From positions 1 through 12,528 of the forward strand of contig CAJTTS010000089.1 of the NCBI GenBank assembly GCA_910579155.1: a stretch of DNA of 12,528 nt. Direction: 5' to 3'. The notes below the pieces were generated by a model that ran no database searches, was not told where the DNA came from, and saw nothing but the letters and a program-made list of their open reading frames with translations. Both the position numbers and the translations under genes were made by a program. Position 1 is the stretch's first letter, and every line of letters starts with the position of its first letter. Of this stretch, positions 1 through 6,565 are shown piece by piece. Source of the DNA: an uncultured Oscillospiraceae bacterium (GTDB lineage Bacteria; Bacillota_A; Clostridia; Oscillospirales; Oscillospiraceae).

Positions 1-30
1 CTTGTTTCAGCCCATAAGGGCAAAAACAAG
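1..30. repeat. Imperfect inverted repeat (hairpin)
   Basis: CTTGTTT at 1-7 pairs with AAACAAG at 24-30, and GCCC at 10-13 pairs with GGGC at 18-21 around an ATAA loop, with two mismatched positions between the two stems. No T-run follows on the plus strand, so a plain terminator is not obvious. It could be the end of a terminator, a recombination site or part of another element cut off by the window edge. Confidence 0.5.
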
Positions 31-45
31 GGAAATTACATAAGG

Positions 46-103
46 CTTGAACATTTGATCTGCGGAAAGCCTTGATATATCAAGACTTCAAGAGGGCTTG
101 ACA
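46..103. repeat. Cluster of CTTGA/TCAAG motifs with a 14-bp palindrome
   Basis: The pentamer CTTGA occurs at 46-50, 71-75 and 97-101, and its complement TCAAG at 80-84 and 88-92. The pair at 71-84 forms the perfect palindrome CTTGATATATCAAG. The arrangement resembles a protein-binding or recombinase-binding patch, but no recombinase gene is in the window. A TTGACA hexamer at 98-103 has no matching -10 box at a usual distance. The function is unknown. Confidence 0.35.
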
Positions 104-108
104 GATAA

Positions 109-456
109 ACTGGAATTTACGACAGCGTAAAGGCTATCCTGGCCCTGTCCGCCCATTGGGACAAGTACCTCCATCCCGGCCTGTATCTTCGGGCCGAGGA
201 AAACCAGGATGTCCAGGGCGTTGAAATCATCCACAATGAAGGTCTCGCCGGTGCCGCCGAATCTCATCAGAACGGCATCGAGAAGGAGACCATCGATGGG
301 AAAGAGTATTATTATGTGGCGTACGGCGGTTCCGCCCGCTGCGCCGATATCTCACAGCTCAAGAGCAAACGGCTTTTGATTTGCGGCCACTCCGCCGGGG
401 TGGGCAGCGCGGGCCTTCCATTTATCATAAAGCGGCCGCTTCTGATTTTTATTTCT
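109..456 (+). pseudogene. Remnant of an unidentified coding sequence, no start codon
   Basis: The frame that begins after the stop at 106-108 is open until a TGA at 523-525, which lies inside the repeat element. It reads like real protein at least up to about base 350: it starts TGIYDSVKAILALSAHWDKY and later contains EETIDGKEYYYVAYGG-like text (exactly KETIDGKEYYYVAYGG). There is no ATG, GTG or TTG near the 5' end, no ribosome binding site, and the 3' end runs straight into the MITE-like element at 457. I therefore read it as a gene fragment broken on both sides, not a working gene. I do not recognise the family. The composition is ordinary and soluble, with no membrane segment. An alternative is chance openness, but the residue usage in this frame argues for past coding. 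Confidence 0.4.
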
Positions 457-621
457 AGGCGCTGTTTGAAAATTGGAAATGTGCCCAACGGTGAGGGATT
501 TTTTCGCCAGACGAAGCCAATTTGACGCAGGAATACTTGGTGTATTCCAAGGAAAATTGGCAAAGTATGGCGGAAAAAGAGCCACCGTTTGGGTATGATG
601 ACAATTTTCAAACAAGCCCTA
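457..621 (+). mobile_element. 165-bp MITE-like palindromic element, copy 1
   Basis: The element has terminal inverted repeats: GGCGCTGTTTGAAAATTG on the left and the complement of GGGCTTGTTTGAAAATTG on the right (15 of 18 matching). Its two halves are complementary over much of their length. The centre is the perfect hairpin GGAATAC-TTGGT-GTATTCC at 530-548, flanked by GCCAATTT and AAATTGGC. There is no open reading frame that could be a transposase. A copy with one mismatch in 165 bases lies at 12326-12490 in the same orientation. The dinucleotide TA borders both ends of this copy, which would fit a TA-duplicating (IS630/mariner-type) mobiliser, but two bases are weak evidence. Its last bases supply the stop codon of the minus-strand flavoprotein gene. 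Confidence 0.8.
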
Positions 622-1164
622 ATAGGCAGTGTCGTCTTCCGCCGCCCCGAGCTCGATTATCAAGCCCCCATCCTCTGGGCTTTTGGTCTGCGGCAGCTTC
701 CGGGTGGCCTTGAAGCTGTCCGCCTTCACCCGAAAGACCTCCGCCACGGCCAAATACGCATCCGTGTAGACATACCCGTCCCGGCCAGTCTGATGGCGCA
801 TGATATGTTCGAAACCTTGGCGGCGCTGCTCCATGTCCTGGGCAAACTCCGCCTTGCCTTCCCCGATGAGAGCAGAAAAGGCCCGACTGTACCGGTTGGC
901 CACATTGCCCTTGCCGATCAGCTCTCCTTCGATATCCATTTCAAAACTGATCTGGGGATCTTCCCGCAGAGCGTGGTTTTTTGTCCCCCGCAGGCCACAG
1001 TGGAAATACAGCACCAAGCCTTCCTCATCCCAGCGATAGCCGAACACCATCGGGATGATATAAGGACGGCCGGAGGCGACCATGGCGATCCTGCACGTCT
1101 TACAGGTGCGGAGGATCCATTCGATATCCTCCCGCTCTGTCAGGACTAAGCTCTGCTTTAACAT
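619..1164 (-). CDS. NimA-like pyridoxamine 5'-phosphate oxidase-family flavoprotein
   Basis: This 181-residue soluble protein has the split-barrel FMN-binding fold pattern of the PNPOx-like/NimA group. The stretches CRIAMVASGRPYIIPMVFGY (24-43) and LYFHCGLRGTKNHALREDPQ (52-71) match the barrel strands and the H-x-x-x-x-G-x-K region of the family. Such proteins bind FMN, or in some relatives haem or F420, and several reduce small aromatic or nitro compounds. The substrate here is unknown. I chose the ATG at 1164 because AGAAAGGGTGAG lies just upstream and the family usually starts close to this point; a longer in-frame version reaching 1251 would lie inside the preceding regulator gene. The start is 4 bases after the stop of the upstream LysR gene, so it is co-transcribed with the regulators. 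The stop TAG is formed by the end of the MITE-like repeat, so the C-terminus may have been slightly altered by that insertion, although the length is normal. Confidence 0.85.
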   Translation of the reverse strand: MLKQSLVLTEREDIEWILRTCKTCRIAMVASGRPYIIPMVFGYRWDEEGLVLYFHCGLRGTKNHALREDPQISFEMDIEGELIGKGNVANRYSRAFSALIGEGKAEFAQDMEQRRQGFEHIMRHQTGRDGYVYTDAYLAVAEVFRVKADSFKATRKLPQTKSPEDGGLIIELGAAEDDTAY

Positions 1165-1168
1165 GATC

Positions 1169-2110
1169 TCACCCTTTCTGTTCCTGCTCCGCGCTTTCCT
1201 TGACAAACTGGGCAAACTGGCGCAGTGGGCCGCCATATCCTCGGGCCACAAAAAGCGCCCTGGACGACCCCGTCCAATTTTCCATCCGCAGGAATTTTAT
1301 TCCAGGTATGGGATGCTTGTCGTAAAACATCCGGGGCAGCACGCCCGCCCCTTTTGCCACCATGCGGTAGATATAGTCCTTGTTAAGAAAATTCTCCGCA
1401 GAGGTCTCATAATCTTCCGCGTTCGCCCCAAAGCCCGCAAAGAAATCGGCCGGTTCATTCTCACCCCATCGGTTAAAAATGAAGCAATGGTAACGCAGCT
1501 CCTCCAGCGTCACTGACTCCTTTTGGGTTACCGTATCCTTTTCGCTGATCCCGACCCACATCTCCCTGCTCTCCGCCAAGGCGGTCATCGTCAACTGGCA
1601 TTCCTCACACTTGCTGGCAAACAGCTTTTTCCAGTAGTCCTCGAACGCCGTACCCTCTGGGACGCAGATAAACGCGCAGTCCAGCACACCTTCCGACAAT
1701 AAGCGCATGATCTCCGCCTGGGACTTGATGATCGTGGTCATGCGCACATGCGGGTGCAGGGCAAAGAAGTCGGACATCAAGCGTCCCGCCCCCAAGTCAC
1801 CCAGCATCACGGACACGCCCACAGCAATGCTGTCCTCGTTTAGGTTCAGATAGGCCTTGGCTTGATTGAGCATGGAGGCGCGGGTGTTCAGCATCTGTTG
1901 GAAAAGCGGCATCAGCGCCTCTCCCTGGCTGGTGAGCACAATGGAATTTTTACGGGTCATTCGCCGGAAGAGCTTCAAATCCAGATCGTTTTCCACATTG
2001 GCTACCCGTTTAGACAAGAGGGAGACGTGAATTTTGCTCCCCTTAGCGGCCTCATTATAGCCGCCGTACAGATTGACCAGGGAAATGGCCTCCAATTCGC
2101 TCCAATTCAT
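1169..2110 (-). CDS. LysR-type transcriptional regulator (second of a pair)
   Basis: This 313-residue protein has an N-terminal winged helix-turn-helix (about residues 1-60, including SLLSKRVANVENDLDLKLF). A long linker helix follows, then a C-terminal effector-binding domain from about residue 90, with GVLDCAFICVPEG as the typical second-subdomain strand. Length and layout are standard for the LysR family, whose members usually respond to a small molecule from the pathway they control. The ATG at 2110 overlaps the TGA of the preceding regulator gene (ATGA), with GGGGTGAT as a plausible ribosome binding site, so the two regulators are translationally coupled. The two proteins are recognisably paralogous. 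Its likely targets are the transporter/reductase operon and possibly the divergent electron-transfer operon, but this is inference from position. Confidence 0.9.
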   Translation of the reverse strand: MNWSELEAISLVNLYGGYNEAAKGSKIHVSLLSKRVANVENDLDLKLFRRMTRKNSIVLTSQGEALMPLFQQMLNTRASMLNQAKAYLNLNEDSIAVGVSVMLGDLGAGRLMSDFFALHPHVRMTTIIKSQAEIMRLLSEGVLDCAFICVPEGTAFEDYWKKLFASKCEECQLTMTALAESREMWVGISEKDTVTQKESVTLEELRYHCFIFNRWGENEPADFFAGFGANAEDYETSAENFLNKDYIYRMVAKGAGVLPRMFYDKHPIPGIKFLRMENWTGSSRALFVARGYGGPLRQFAQFVKESAEQEQKG

Positions 2111-3060
2111 CCGATCACCCCGTTTTCAGCGGCGTAGGCCCGTACATATCGGACCAGGCTTTTTACTGGGGGCGAGGAGCAGTATTTGGGATAGATAAAA
2201 ATCGCGCTGGAGGATACGCGGGAATCTATCACCGGCAAAAAGCGCACGCCGGGCGAAACATCGGGCGGAATACAGGCGGTGGGCAGGACGCCTCCGCCCG
2301 CAGCCACAAAGCTGTTTACCATATCCTTATTGACAAAATCCATCCGGACGATTTTTATTGGGTCGTACCACGCAGCCTTCTGGTCAAAAAAGAACCGCAG
2401 CGAGCCCTGTGTCAGATCCTCATGGGCCGAAAGATCGTTGAACACGAATGTGCTCTGACAGATCTCCGCGATGGCCACCGCCCGCTGACCGGCCAGCGGA
2501 TGGTCTTGGCTCAACCCGACGCTGATGGTCTCCCGCCGCATGATGGGGATATGAGCGATCTCGAAGCTGAGCAAAATGTCCAGCATATCGTTGCGCACCT
2601 GCTCATTTCCCACGAGGAATACGAACGCGCAGTCCAGCCTCCGCTCCTGGACCATGGCGAGCAGCTCATTGCGGTCGCGCAGCACGTGATCGATCCGCAC
2701 AGACGGATTGTCGTTTTTAAAGCGGGCCAATATCTCTGCCTCACCCAGAGTCCCTATCAACGGGGGATAGCCCACCGTGAGCTTTACTTCACTTTCATTG
2801 TGGATGCTGCCCGCGTAAGCTTCCACCCGGTTGTGGAGCGACACGATCTTCTGAATATATGGGAGCATCAGCTCTCCAAATTCGGTCAATGCCGCCTGGG
2901 CCCCTTTGCTGCGGACAAAAATGGGTGCGCCAAGCTCCTCCTCCACCTTGTTCACCCGTTTGGAAATGGTGGAGGGGGATTGATTGGTCTGACATGCCGC
3001 CTCAGTCCAGCCGCTGTGCTGCCGGACCGCCAAAATGGCCTCGTAGTTTTCGATTTTCAC
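2107..3060 (-). CDS. LysR-type transcriptional regulator (first of a pair)
   Basis: This protein of about 317 residues has a LysR-type DNA-binding domain at residues 1-60: the start MKIENYEAILAVRQHSG, then recognition helix SPSTISKRVNKVEEELG. The C-terminal effector domain includes RLDCAFVFLVGNEQ. I prefer the GTG at 3060 because GAGGG lies 8 bases upstream and the product then begins as LysR proteins usually do. ATG codons at 3075 and 3090 are in frame but have no ribosome binding site, and 3090 abuts a terminator-like hairpin. The gene follows the third reductase-like gene after about 135 bases and overlaps the next regulator by 4 bases. The hairpin in its leader suggests expression by read-through or from a weak promoter in the gap, where I find no clear promoter. 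Confidence 0.87.
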   Translation of the reverse strand: MKIENYEAILAVRQHSGWTEAACQTNQSPSTISKRVNKVEEELGAPIFVRSKGAQAALTEFGELMLPYIQKIVSLHNRVEAYAGSIHNESEVKLTVGYPPLIGTLGEAEILARFKNDNPSVRIDHVLRDRNELLAMVQERRLDCAFVFLVGNEQVRNDMLDILLSFEIAHIPIMRRETISVGLSQDHPLAGQRAVAIAEICQSTFVFNDLSAHEDLTQGSLRFFFDQKAAWYDPIKIVRMDFVNKDMVNSFVAAGGGVLPTACIPPDVSPGVRFLPVIDSRVSSSAIFIYPKYCSSPPVKSLVRYVRAYAAENGVIG

Positions 3061-3080
3061 ATTCAGTACCCTCATATCGG

Positions 3081-3133
3081 AAAAAAGCATCCGGCGAAGG
3101 AGCAAAAGCCTATAGACCCAGCCCCTTCGCCGG
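3081..3133 (-). terminator. Rho-independent terminator or attenuator ahead of the regulators
   Basis: CCGGCGAAGG at 3091-3100 and CCTTCGCCGG at 3124-3133 form a perfect 10-bp stem around a 23-base loop. Read on the minus strand, the stem is followed after 4 bases by six T (3081-3086). This has the structure of an intrinsic terminator for the reductase operon. It sits only about 20 bases before the chosen start of the first LysR gene, so it would also act as a leader attenuator for any transcript entering the regulator genes. Confidence 0.7.
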
Positions 3134-3195
3134 CATTTTGCTATGCGGAAGCTCTCTGCCCCGGCCCGGTCAAGGCATGTCCCACAGGAAATCGT

Positions 3196-4167
3196 TTACT
3201 CCATAAAGGATCGCACTTGGGGGTCGAATTTACTCAGCCCCGTGTCAAAAAACCGCTCCTTCCACTGTCCCACTGGGCAGTACAGCAGACAGCGCTCACA
3301 CAGATACCTGGGATAGTGATCCACCGACAGGCCGCTGATCGGCTTTTTGGCGAAGGCATCCCGCAGCTCCTCGTCCGTAGGGTCATTCCCCTGGATGAGG
3401 TCGGGCACAGGGACCCGGCCTTGAAATTCTTTGCGGTAGGCCGTGGAGGCCACGACGCAGCTGTTCACCTTTAGCTCCGCCACCTCCACCTCCCTGCCGC
3501 CTGCGGCCTTCACCGCGGCGTGGCCGCTGCCCGGCGCCGGGATGGCACAGGTGGGACACAGCTTGACACACACGCCGCACGTTTCCGGGTCGCACAGTTT
3601 GGGGCCGGCGTAAGGCTCGTCGTACTCCAGCTCCATTGTGGTGATCACCGCACACAGCAGTTGCCTGGGACCGTATTCCCGCGTCAGGAACCGATTGCTC
3701 CAGCCGAATTCGCCAATTCCGGCCGCCATCGCCGCTTTAAAAACGTCCAGCGGCATTCCCTGCCGGTAAGGGTCGGTGAATATAGGAGCGGGCACATTGT
3801 CCCACACCGTGCTCTGCTGCACCCCGAAGGGCACCGGCGCGGCGATGGCGCCAAACATATCTTCCAGATATTGCGCGATATTATACGCGTCGTTCACCAG
3901 CAGGAAGTTGGGGGCCAGGTCGTGGCCATAGGCGGCGTAGGCGCTCTGGGCCACGATCTTTCTCTCCTCCAGCGCGCGGAACCCGGCCTGTGTCACTCCG
4001 TCGGCCAAAGCCCGGCCAAACACGATGACACTCTTTGCCCCGGGAAGCAGGTCGCCAGGGCGGTGGCCCTCCGGCTCGCCGTCCAGGGCCTGTGCAGAGG
4101 CCACGCCCACTAGGTCCATGTCATAGTCGTTTTTGATATAGTTCTTCAGTTTTTCGGTCAAGTTCAT
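3196..4167 (-). CDS. QueG/reductive-dehalogenase-like 2x[4Fe-4S] protein, paralog C
   Basis: This 323-residue cytoplasmic protein has no signal peptide, no Tat motif and no membrane segment. The N-terminal half carries the superfamily hallmarks PGDLLPGAKSVIVFGR (37-52) and AAGIGEFGWSNRFLTREYGP (148-167), typical of QueG and RdhA-like cobalamin-using reductases. The C-terminal half has the two-cluster ferredoxin arrangement: C192-x4-C197-x2-C200-x3-C204, a lone C237 in NSCVVAS (the place of the QueG CISYLTIE motif), and C290-x2-C293-x3-C297. The start at 4167 is supported by CGAGGTGA 8 bases upstream; an in-frame ATG at 4203 lies inside the preceding gene. It is the last gene before the terminator. 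It is close to paralog B, sharing CDPETCGVC and KERFFDTGLSKFD. It lacks the C-terminal HEAT-like part of full-length QueG. Cobalamin binding and the substrate are inferred from the family, not seen. Confidence 0.85.
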   Translation of the reverse strand: MNLTEKLKNYIKNDYDMDLVGVASAQALDGEPEGHRPGDLLPGAKSVIVFGRALADGVTQAGFRALEERKIVAQSAYAAYGHDLAPNFLLVNDAYNIAQYLEDMFGAIAAPVPFGVQQSTVWDNVPAPIFTDPYRQGMPLDVFKAAMAAGIGEFGWSNRFLTREYGPRQLLCAVITTMELEYDEPYAGPKLCDPETCGVCVKLCPTCAIPAPGSGHAAVKAAGGREVEVAELKVNSCVVASTAYRKEFQGRVPVPDLIQGNDPTDEELRDAFAKKPISGLSVDHYPRYLCERCLLYCPVGQWKERFFDTGLSKFDPQVRSFME

Positions 4168-4189
4168 TTTGTTTTCACCTCGATCGCCC

Positions 4190-4540
4190 TCAAAGGACGC
4201 CATTTGCCCGGTCCACCCGGAGGAGCATGAACCCCAGGGTCTCTCCTTTCGACTGGCCGCCCGGTCCGTCTATCTCCACAGCCTCCACGCGGCCCCAGCG
4301 CTCCTCGGCGCACCAGTCGGTCACATACATCTCCGGCCCCACACTTTTGATCCAACCCGTATGGTCCAGCTTATAGAATACGTTGACTCCGGCATTGGGG
4401 ATCACGCTGCCGTTGGCGTCCAGCACGACCTTGCCGTCTGTGCCCAATGTTTTGGTCTGCACCACTTTATAGATATGCTCGCCCCGGTACTCCCGGTGGA
4501 CCTCAGGATGGAACCCCGTATGGATCACAATTTTTTTCAT
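4190..4540 (-). CDS. Small protein of unknown function between reductase-like genes
   Basis: I do not recognise this 116-residue protein. Its ATG overlaps the TGA of the preceding reductase-like gene (ATGA) and GGAGGG lies 9 bases upstream. The next gene begins 22 bases after its stop, so the reading frame is embedded in the operon and very probably real. It has no transmembrane segment or signal peptide and only one cysteine, so it does not carry an iron-sulfur cluster of its own. It is rich in beta-type stretches such as KVVLDANGSVIPNAGVNVFY and ends with a hydrophobic strand, GETLGFMLLRVDR. Position suggests an accessory subunit, a substrate-binding partner or a chaperone of the neighbouring iron-sulfur proteins. 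That is a guess from context only. Confidence 0.7.
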   Translation of the reverse strand: MKKIVIHTGFHPEVHREYRGEHIYKVVQTKTLGTDGKVVLDANGSVIPNAGVNVFYKLDHTGWIKSVGPEMYVTDWCAEERWGRVEAVEIDGPGGQSKGETLGFMLLRVDRANGVL

Positions 4541-5499
4541 CGCGCCAGTCCCTCCGCGTCAAACTTGGACAGCCCCGTGTCAAAGAACCGCTCTTTCCAA
4601 CCGCCCAGCGGACAATAGAGCATACATTTGCCGCAGTAATGCTTGGGATAGTGGTCCAGGGAATGATGGCTGATGGGCTTTTTGGCATACGCCTCCGCCA
4701 GCTCCCCGTCGCTGGGATCGTCGGAGGAGATCAAGTCGGGCAGCGCCCCCTTCACCGCGAATTCTCCCCGGAAGCCCAGGGACGCGACGGCGCAGGCGTT
4801 GGAATTGATGTGGGCCATTTTCACGGTATTGCCCGCCACGGACACCACATCAGCCTCTCCTCCTGCGAGGGGGATGGCATGCGTCGGACAGATCCTGCCG
4901 CACACGCCGCACGTCTCCGGGTCACACAGCCGGGGTCCGCCGTAGGGCCAGTCACGATCCAGTTCCATGCTGGTGACGACCAGACCAACTACCTGCCGCG
5001 GCCCGTTCTTTTCTGTCACCAGCATGTTGTTCCACGCCAGGTCCCCCAGCCCGGCGGCATAGGCCGCCCGCTCCGGATGCAGAATATAGGCGTTTTTTTT
5101 GGGCCCAATGAACACGGGTAAAGGTACATTCACCGGCGTCACGTTCTGCATGGGCCCAGAGGGCACCGGTATGGCGGTATAGCCAAAAGTCATCTCGATG
5201 AACTGCGCAATGTTGAACTGCATGAAGAACACATTTATGTTAGGCGTCAGGTCACTGCCGTAGGCGGCGTAAATGCTGTGAGCGTCCGCGTTGCCGTCCT
5301 CCCTGCTGCGGAAGGCGGCCTGGATCACCCCGTCGGGGATGCGCCGTGTGAACACGATCACGCTTTTCGCGCCGGGGAGGATATCCTCCGGGCGGTGTCC
5401 TTCCGGCTCTCCGGCAAGAGCGGACGCGGGGGCTATGCCCACGCTGTCCATTCTGCAATCGCTGAGGATGTAGTTTTTGATCGTCTCTGTCGCGCTCAT
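4537..5499 (-). CDS. QueG/reductive-dehalogenase-like 2x[4Fe-4S] protein, paralog B
   Basis: This 320-residue cytoplasmic protein is closely related to paralog C. The N-terminal domain shows PEDILPGAKSVIVFTR (37-52), and the later signature reads YAAGLGDLAWNNMLVTEKNG (147-166), where the usual GEFGWS is changed to GDLAWN. Cluster ligands are C192-x4-C197-x2-C200-x3-C204, C236 in NACAVAS, and C289-x2-C292-x3-C296, giving eight cysteines for two [4Fe-4S] clusters. The start is the ATG at 5499, preceded by CGAGGAG at 6 bases; longer in-frame versions run back into the upstream gene. It begins 14 bases after the stop of paralog A and overlaps the small unknown gene by 4 bases. The family includes epoxyqueuosine reductase and reductive dehalogenases, which use cobalamin. 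Whether this member does is not visible. Confidence 0.85.
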   Translation of the reverse strand: MSATETIKNYILSDCRMDSVGIAPASALAGEPEGHRPEDILPGAKSVIVFTRRIPDGVIQAAFRSREDGNADAHSIYAAYGSDLTPNINVFFMQFNIAQFIEMTFGYTAIPVPSGPMQNVTPVNVPLPVFIGPKKNAYILHPERAAYAAGLGDLAWNNMLVTEKNGPRQVVGLVVTSMELDRDWPYGGPRLCDPETCGVCGRICPTHAIPLAGGEADVVSVAGNTVKMAHINSNACAVASLGFRGEFAVKGALPDLISSDDPSDGELAEAYAKKPISHHSLDHYPKHYCGKCMLYCPLGGWKERFFDTGLSKFDAEGLAR

Positions 5500-5513
5500 A
5501 TTGGCTCCTCGCT

Positions 5514-6455
5514 TTACTTGTCGTTGTCGTCGATGTACTTGTCGATGTCCACGCCAGACAGCCCGGTCTCCCGAAAGCGTTCTCTCCAATCTCCCACCGG
5601 GCAGTAAGTCAGGCAGTTGCCGCACTTCCAGGTGGGGTTGTGCTGGTGGAAATTCTGGCGGGGGTGACCGGCATAGTATTTGTTGATCCCGCCCAGTTCC
5701 TCATCCAGCGGGTCGTCCATCTCGATGGGGATGATGTCGCCGCCGCTCTCGTTGTACTCGGCGTGCGTTCCGTGACACATCAGACGGCACTTGGCCCAGT
5801 TGATCTGGCTGTAGCTCACCTCTTTGCCCCCGGAGCACACAATGCGGCCCTCTCCCTCCACATAGGGAGGGATCGCCCCAGTGGGGCACATCTTCTCACA
5901 GATGTGGCACCTTTCCGGCTCACACAGACGGGGACCGCTGTACATGGGGTCAGGGATCAATTCCGCCGTGGTCAACACCGCACCGAAGCGGTTTCGGGGG
6001 CCGAACTCCGGCGTCAGCACCAGGGAACTCCAGCCAAACTCCCCCAGTCCGGCTGCGTAAGCGCAGTGGCGCATACTCAGCATTTTGGCCCCGTGGGTGG
6101 GTCCTGCGGTGTTTGGCATGGCGGCGCAGCCCGTCACCTTCTCCACAAAGCGGGAGATTTTGTAATTGGCCCAAAGCAGATTGTAATTGGGCGCGCCCAC
6201 ATAGCCATAGGCGCCATACACGCCGTGAATGTTGTAGTTTCCGTCTTCAAACGTGCGATGGGCAGCGCTGACGGCGCCATCCGGCAGGCGCACGCAGAAC
6301 GCGATCACAGACTTGCAGCCGGGCAGAAAATCCGTAGGGTGCATCCCCTCGGGAGATTCGTTGAACCGGTCGATGCCGGCAATGCCAACCTTTGCCATTC
6401 GGGCCTCGGTCAAGGCGAAGTTTTTGATTTGCTGGGTGACATTGGAAACTCTCAT
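5514..6455 (-). CDS. QueG/reductive-dehalogenase-like 2x[4Fe-4S] protein, paralog A
   Basis: This 313-residue cytoplasmic protein is the first of the three paralogs and the most divergent. It has PTDFLPGCKSVIAFCVR (40-56) and the canonical signature YAAGLGEFGWSSLVLTPEFG (133-152), closer to classical RdhA/QueG sequences than paralog B. Cluster ligands are C178-x4-C183-x2-C186-x3-C190, C223 (with an additional C227 in AKCRLMC), and C278-x2-C281-x3-C285. A histidine-rich stretch, HPRQNFHQHNP, precedes the last cysteine motif. The tail KYIDDNDK is acidic. The ATG at 6455 is preceded by AAAGAGGT at about 7 bases. It lies 110 bases downstream of the transporter gene, across a hairpin, and 14 bases upstream of paralog B. 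The substrate is unknown. Confidence 0.86.
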   Translation of the reverse strand: MRVSNVTQQIKNFALTEARMAKVGIAGIDRFNESPEGMHPTDFLPGCKSVIAFCVRLPDGAVSAAHRTFEDGNYNIHGVYGAYGYVGAPNYNLLWANYKISRFVEKVTGCAAMPNTAGPTHGAKMLSMRHCAYAAGLGEFGWSSLVLTPEFGPRNRFGAVLTTAELIPDPMYSGPRLCEPERCHICEKMCPTGAIPPYVEGEGRIVCSGGKEVSYSQINWAKCRLMCHGTHAEYNESGGDIIPIEMDDPLDEELGGINKYYAGHPRQNFHQHNPTWKCGNCLTYCPVGDWRERFRETGLSGVDIDKYIDDNDK

Positions 6456-6494
6456 GGCAGTTACCTCTTTTTCCGATACAATTATTGAACGAGC

Positions 6495-6532
6495 GGCAAG
6501 CTGGGGGCAGAGAACAGCCGCCCCAGTTTGCC
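6495..6532 (-). other. Intergenic hairpin between transporter and reductase genes
   Basis: Bases 6495-6506 (GGCAAGCTGGGG) and 6521-6532 (CCCCAGTTTGCC) pair over 12 positions, with one G·T pair on the plus strand and one A-C mismatch in the minus-strand RNA, around a 14-base loop. No T-run follows in the direction of transcription. It therefore looks more like an mRNA processing or stability element, or a partial block that lowers reductase expression relative to the transporter, than an intrinsic terminator. Confidence 0.5.
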
Positions 6533-6565
6533 CGTAAGCTCTCCGGCCAAATGAAAAGTCTATTT

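Noticed and set aside
46..103. CRISPR-like array from the repeated CTTGA motifs
   Set aside because: The units are only five bases, irregularly spaced and in both orientations, with no longer repeat.
352..615. Small open frames inside the MITE-like element (also at 12272-12484)
   Set aside because: They are repeated with the element, have no ribosome binding site and read through its palindrome. No transposase-like motif is visible.
2422..3474. Plus-strand open frame of 350 codons opposite the first LysR gene
   Set aside because: It spans the antisense of a regulator, a terminator and a reductase end, with no recognisable domain and no ribosome binding site.
5514..6455. Calling the reductase-like genes queG (tRNA epoxyqueuosine reductase)
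   Set aside because: Three diverged copies next to a transporter and electron-transfer genes, about 315-320 residues long without the C-terminal HEAT-like region, do not fit a housekeeping tRNA-modification enzyme.
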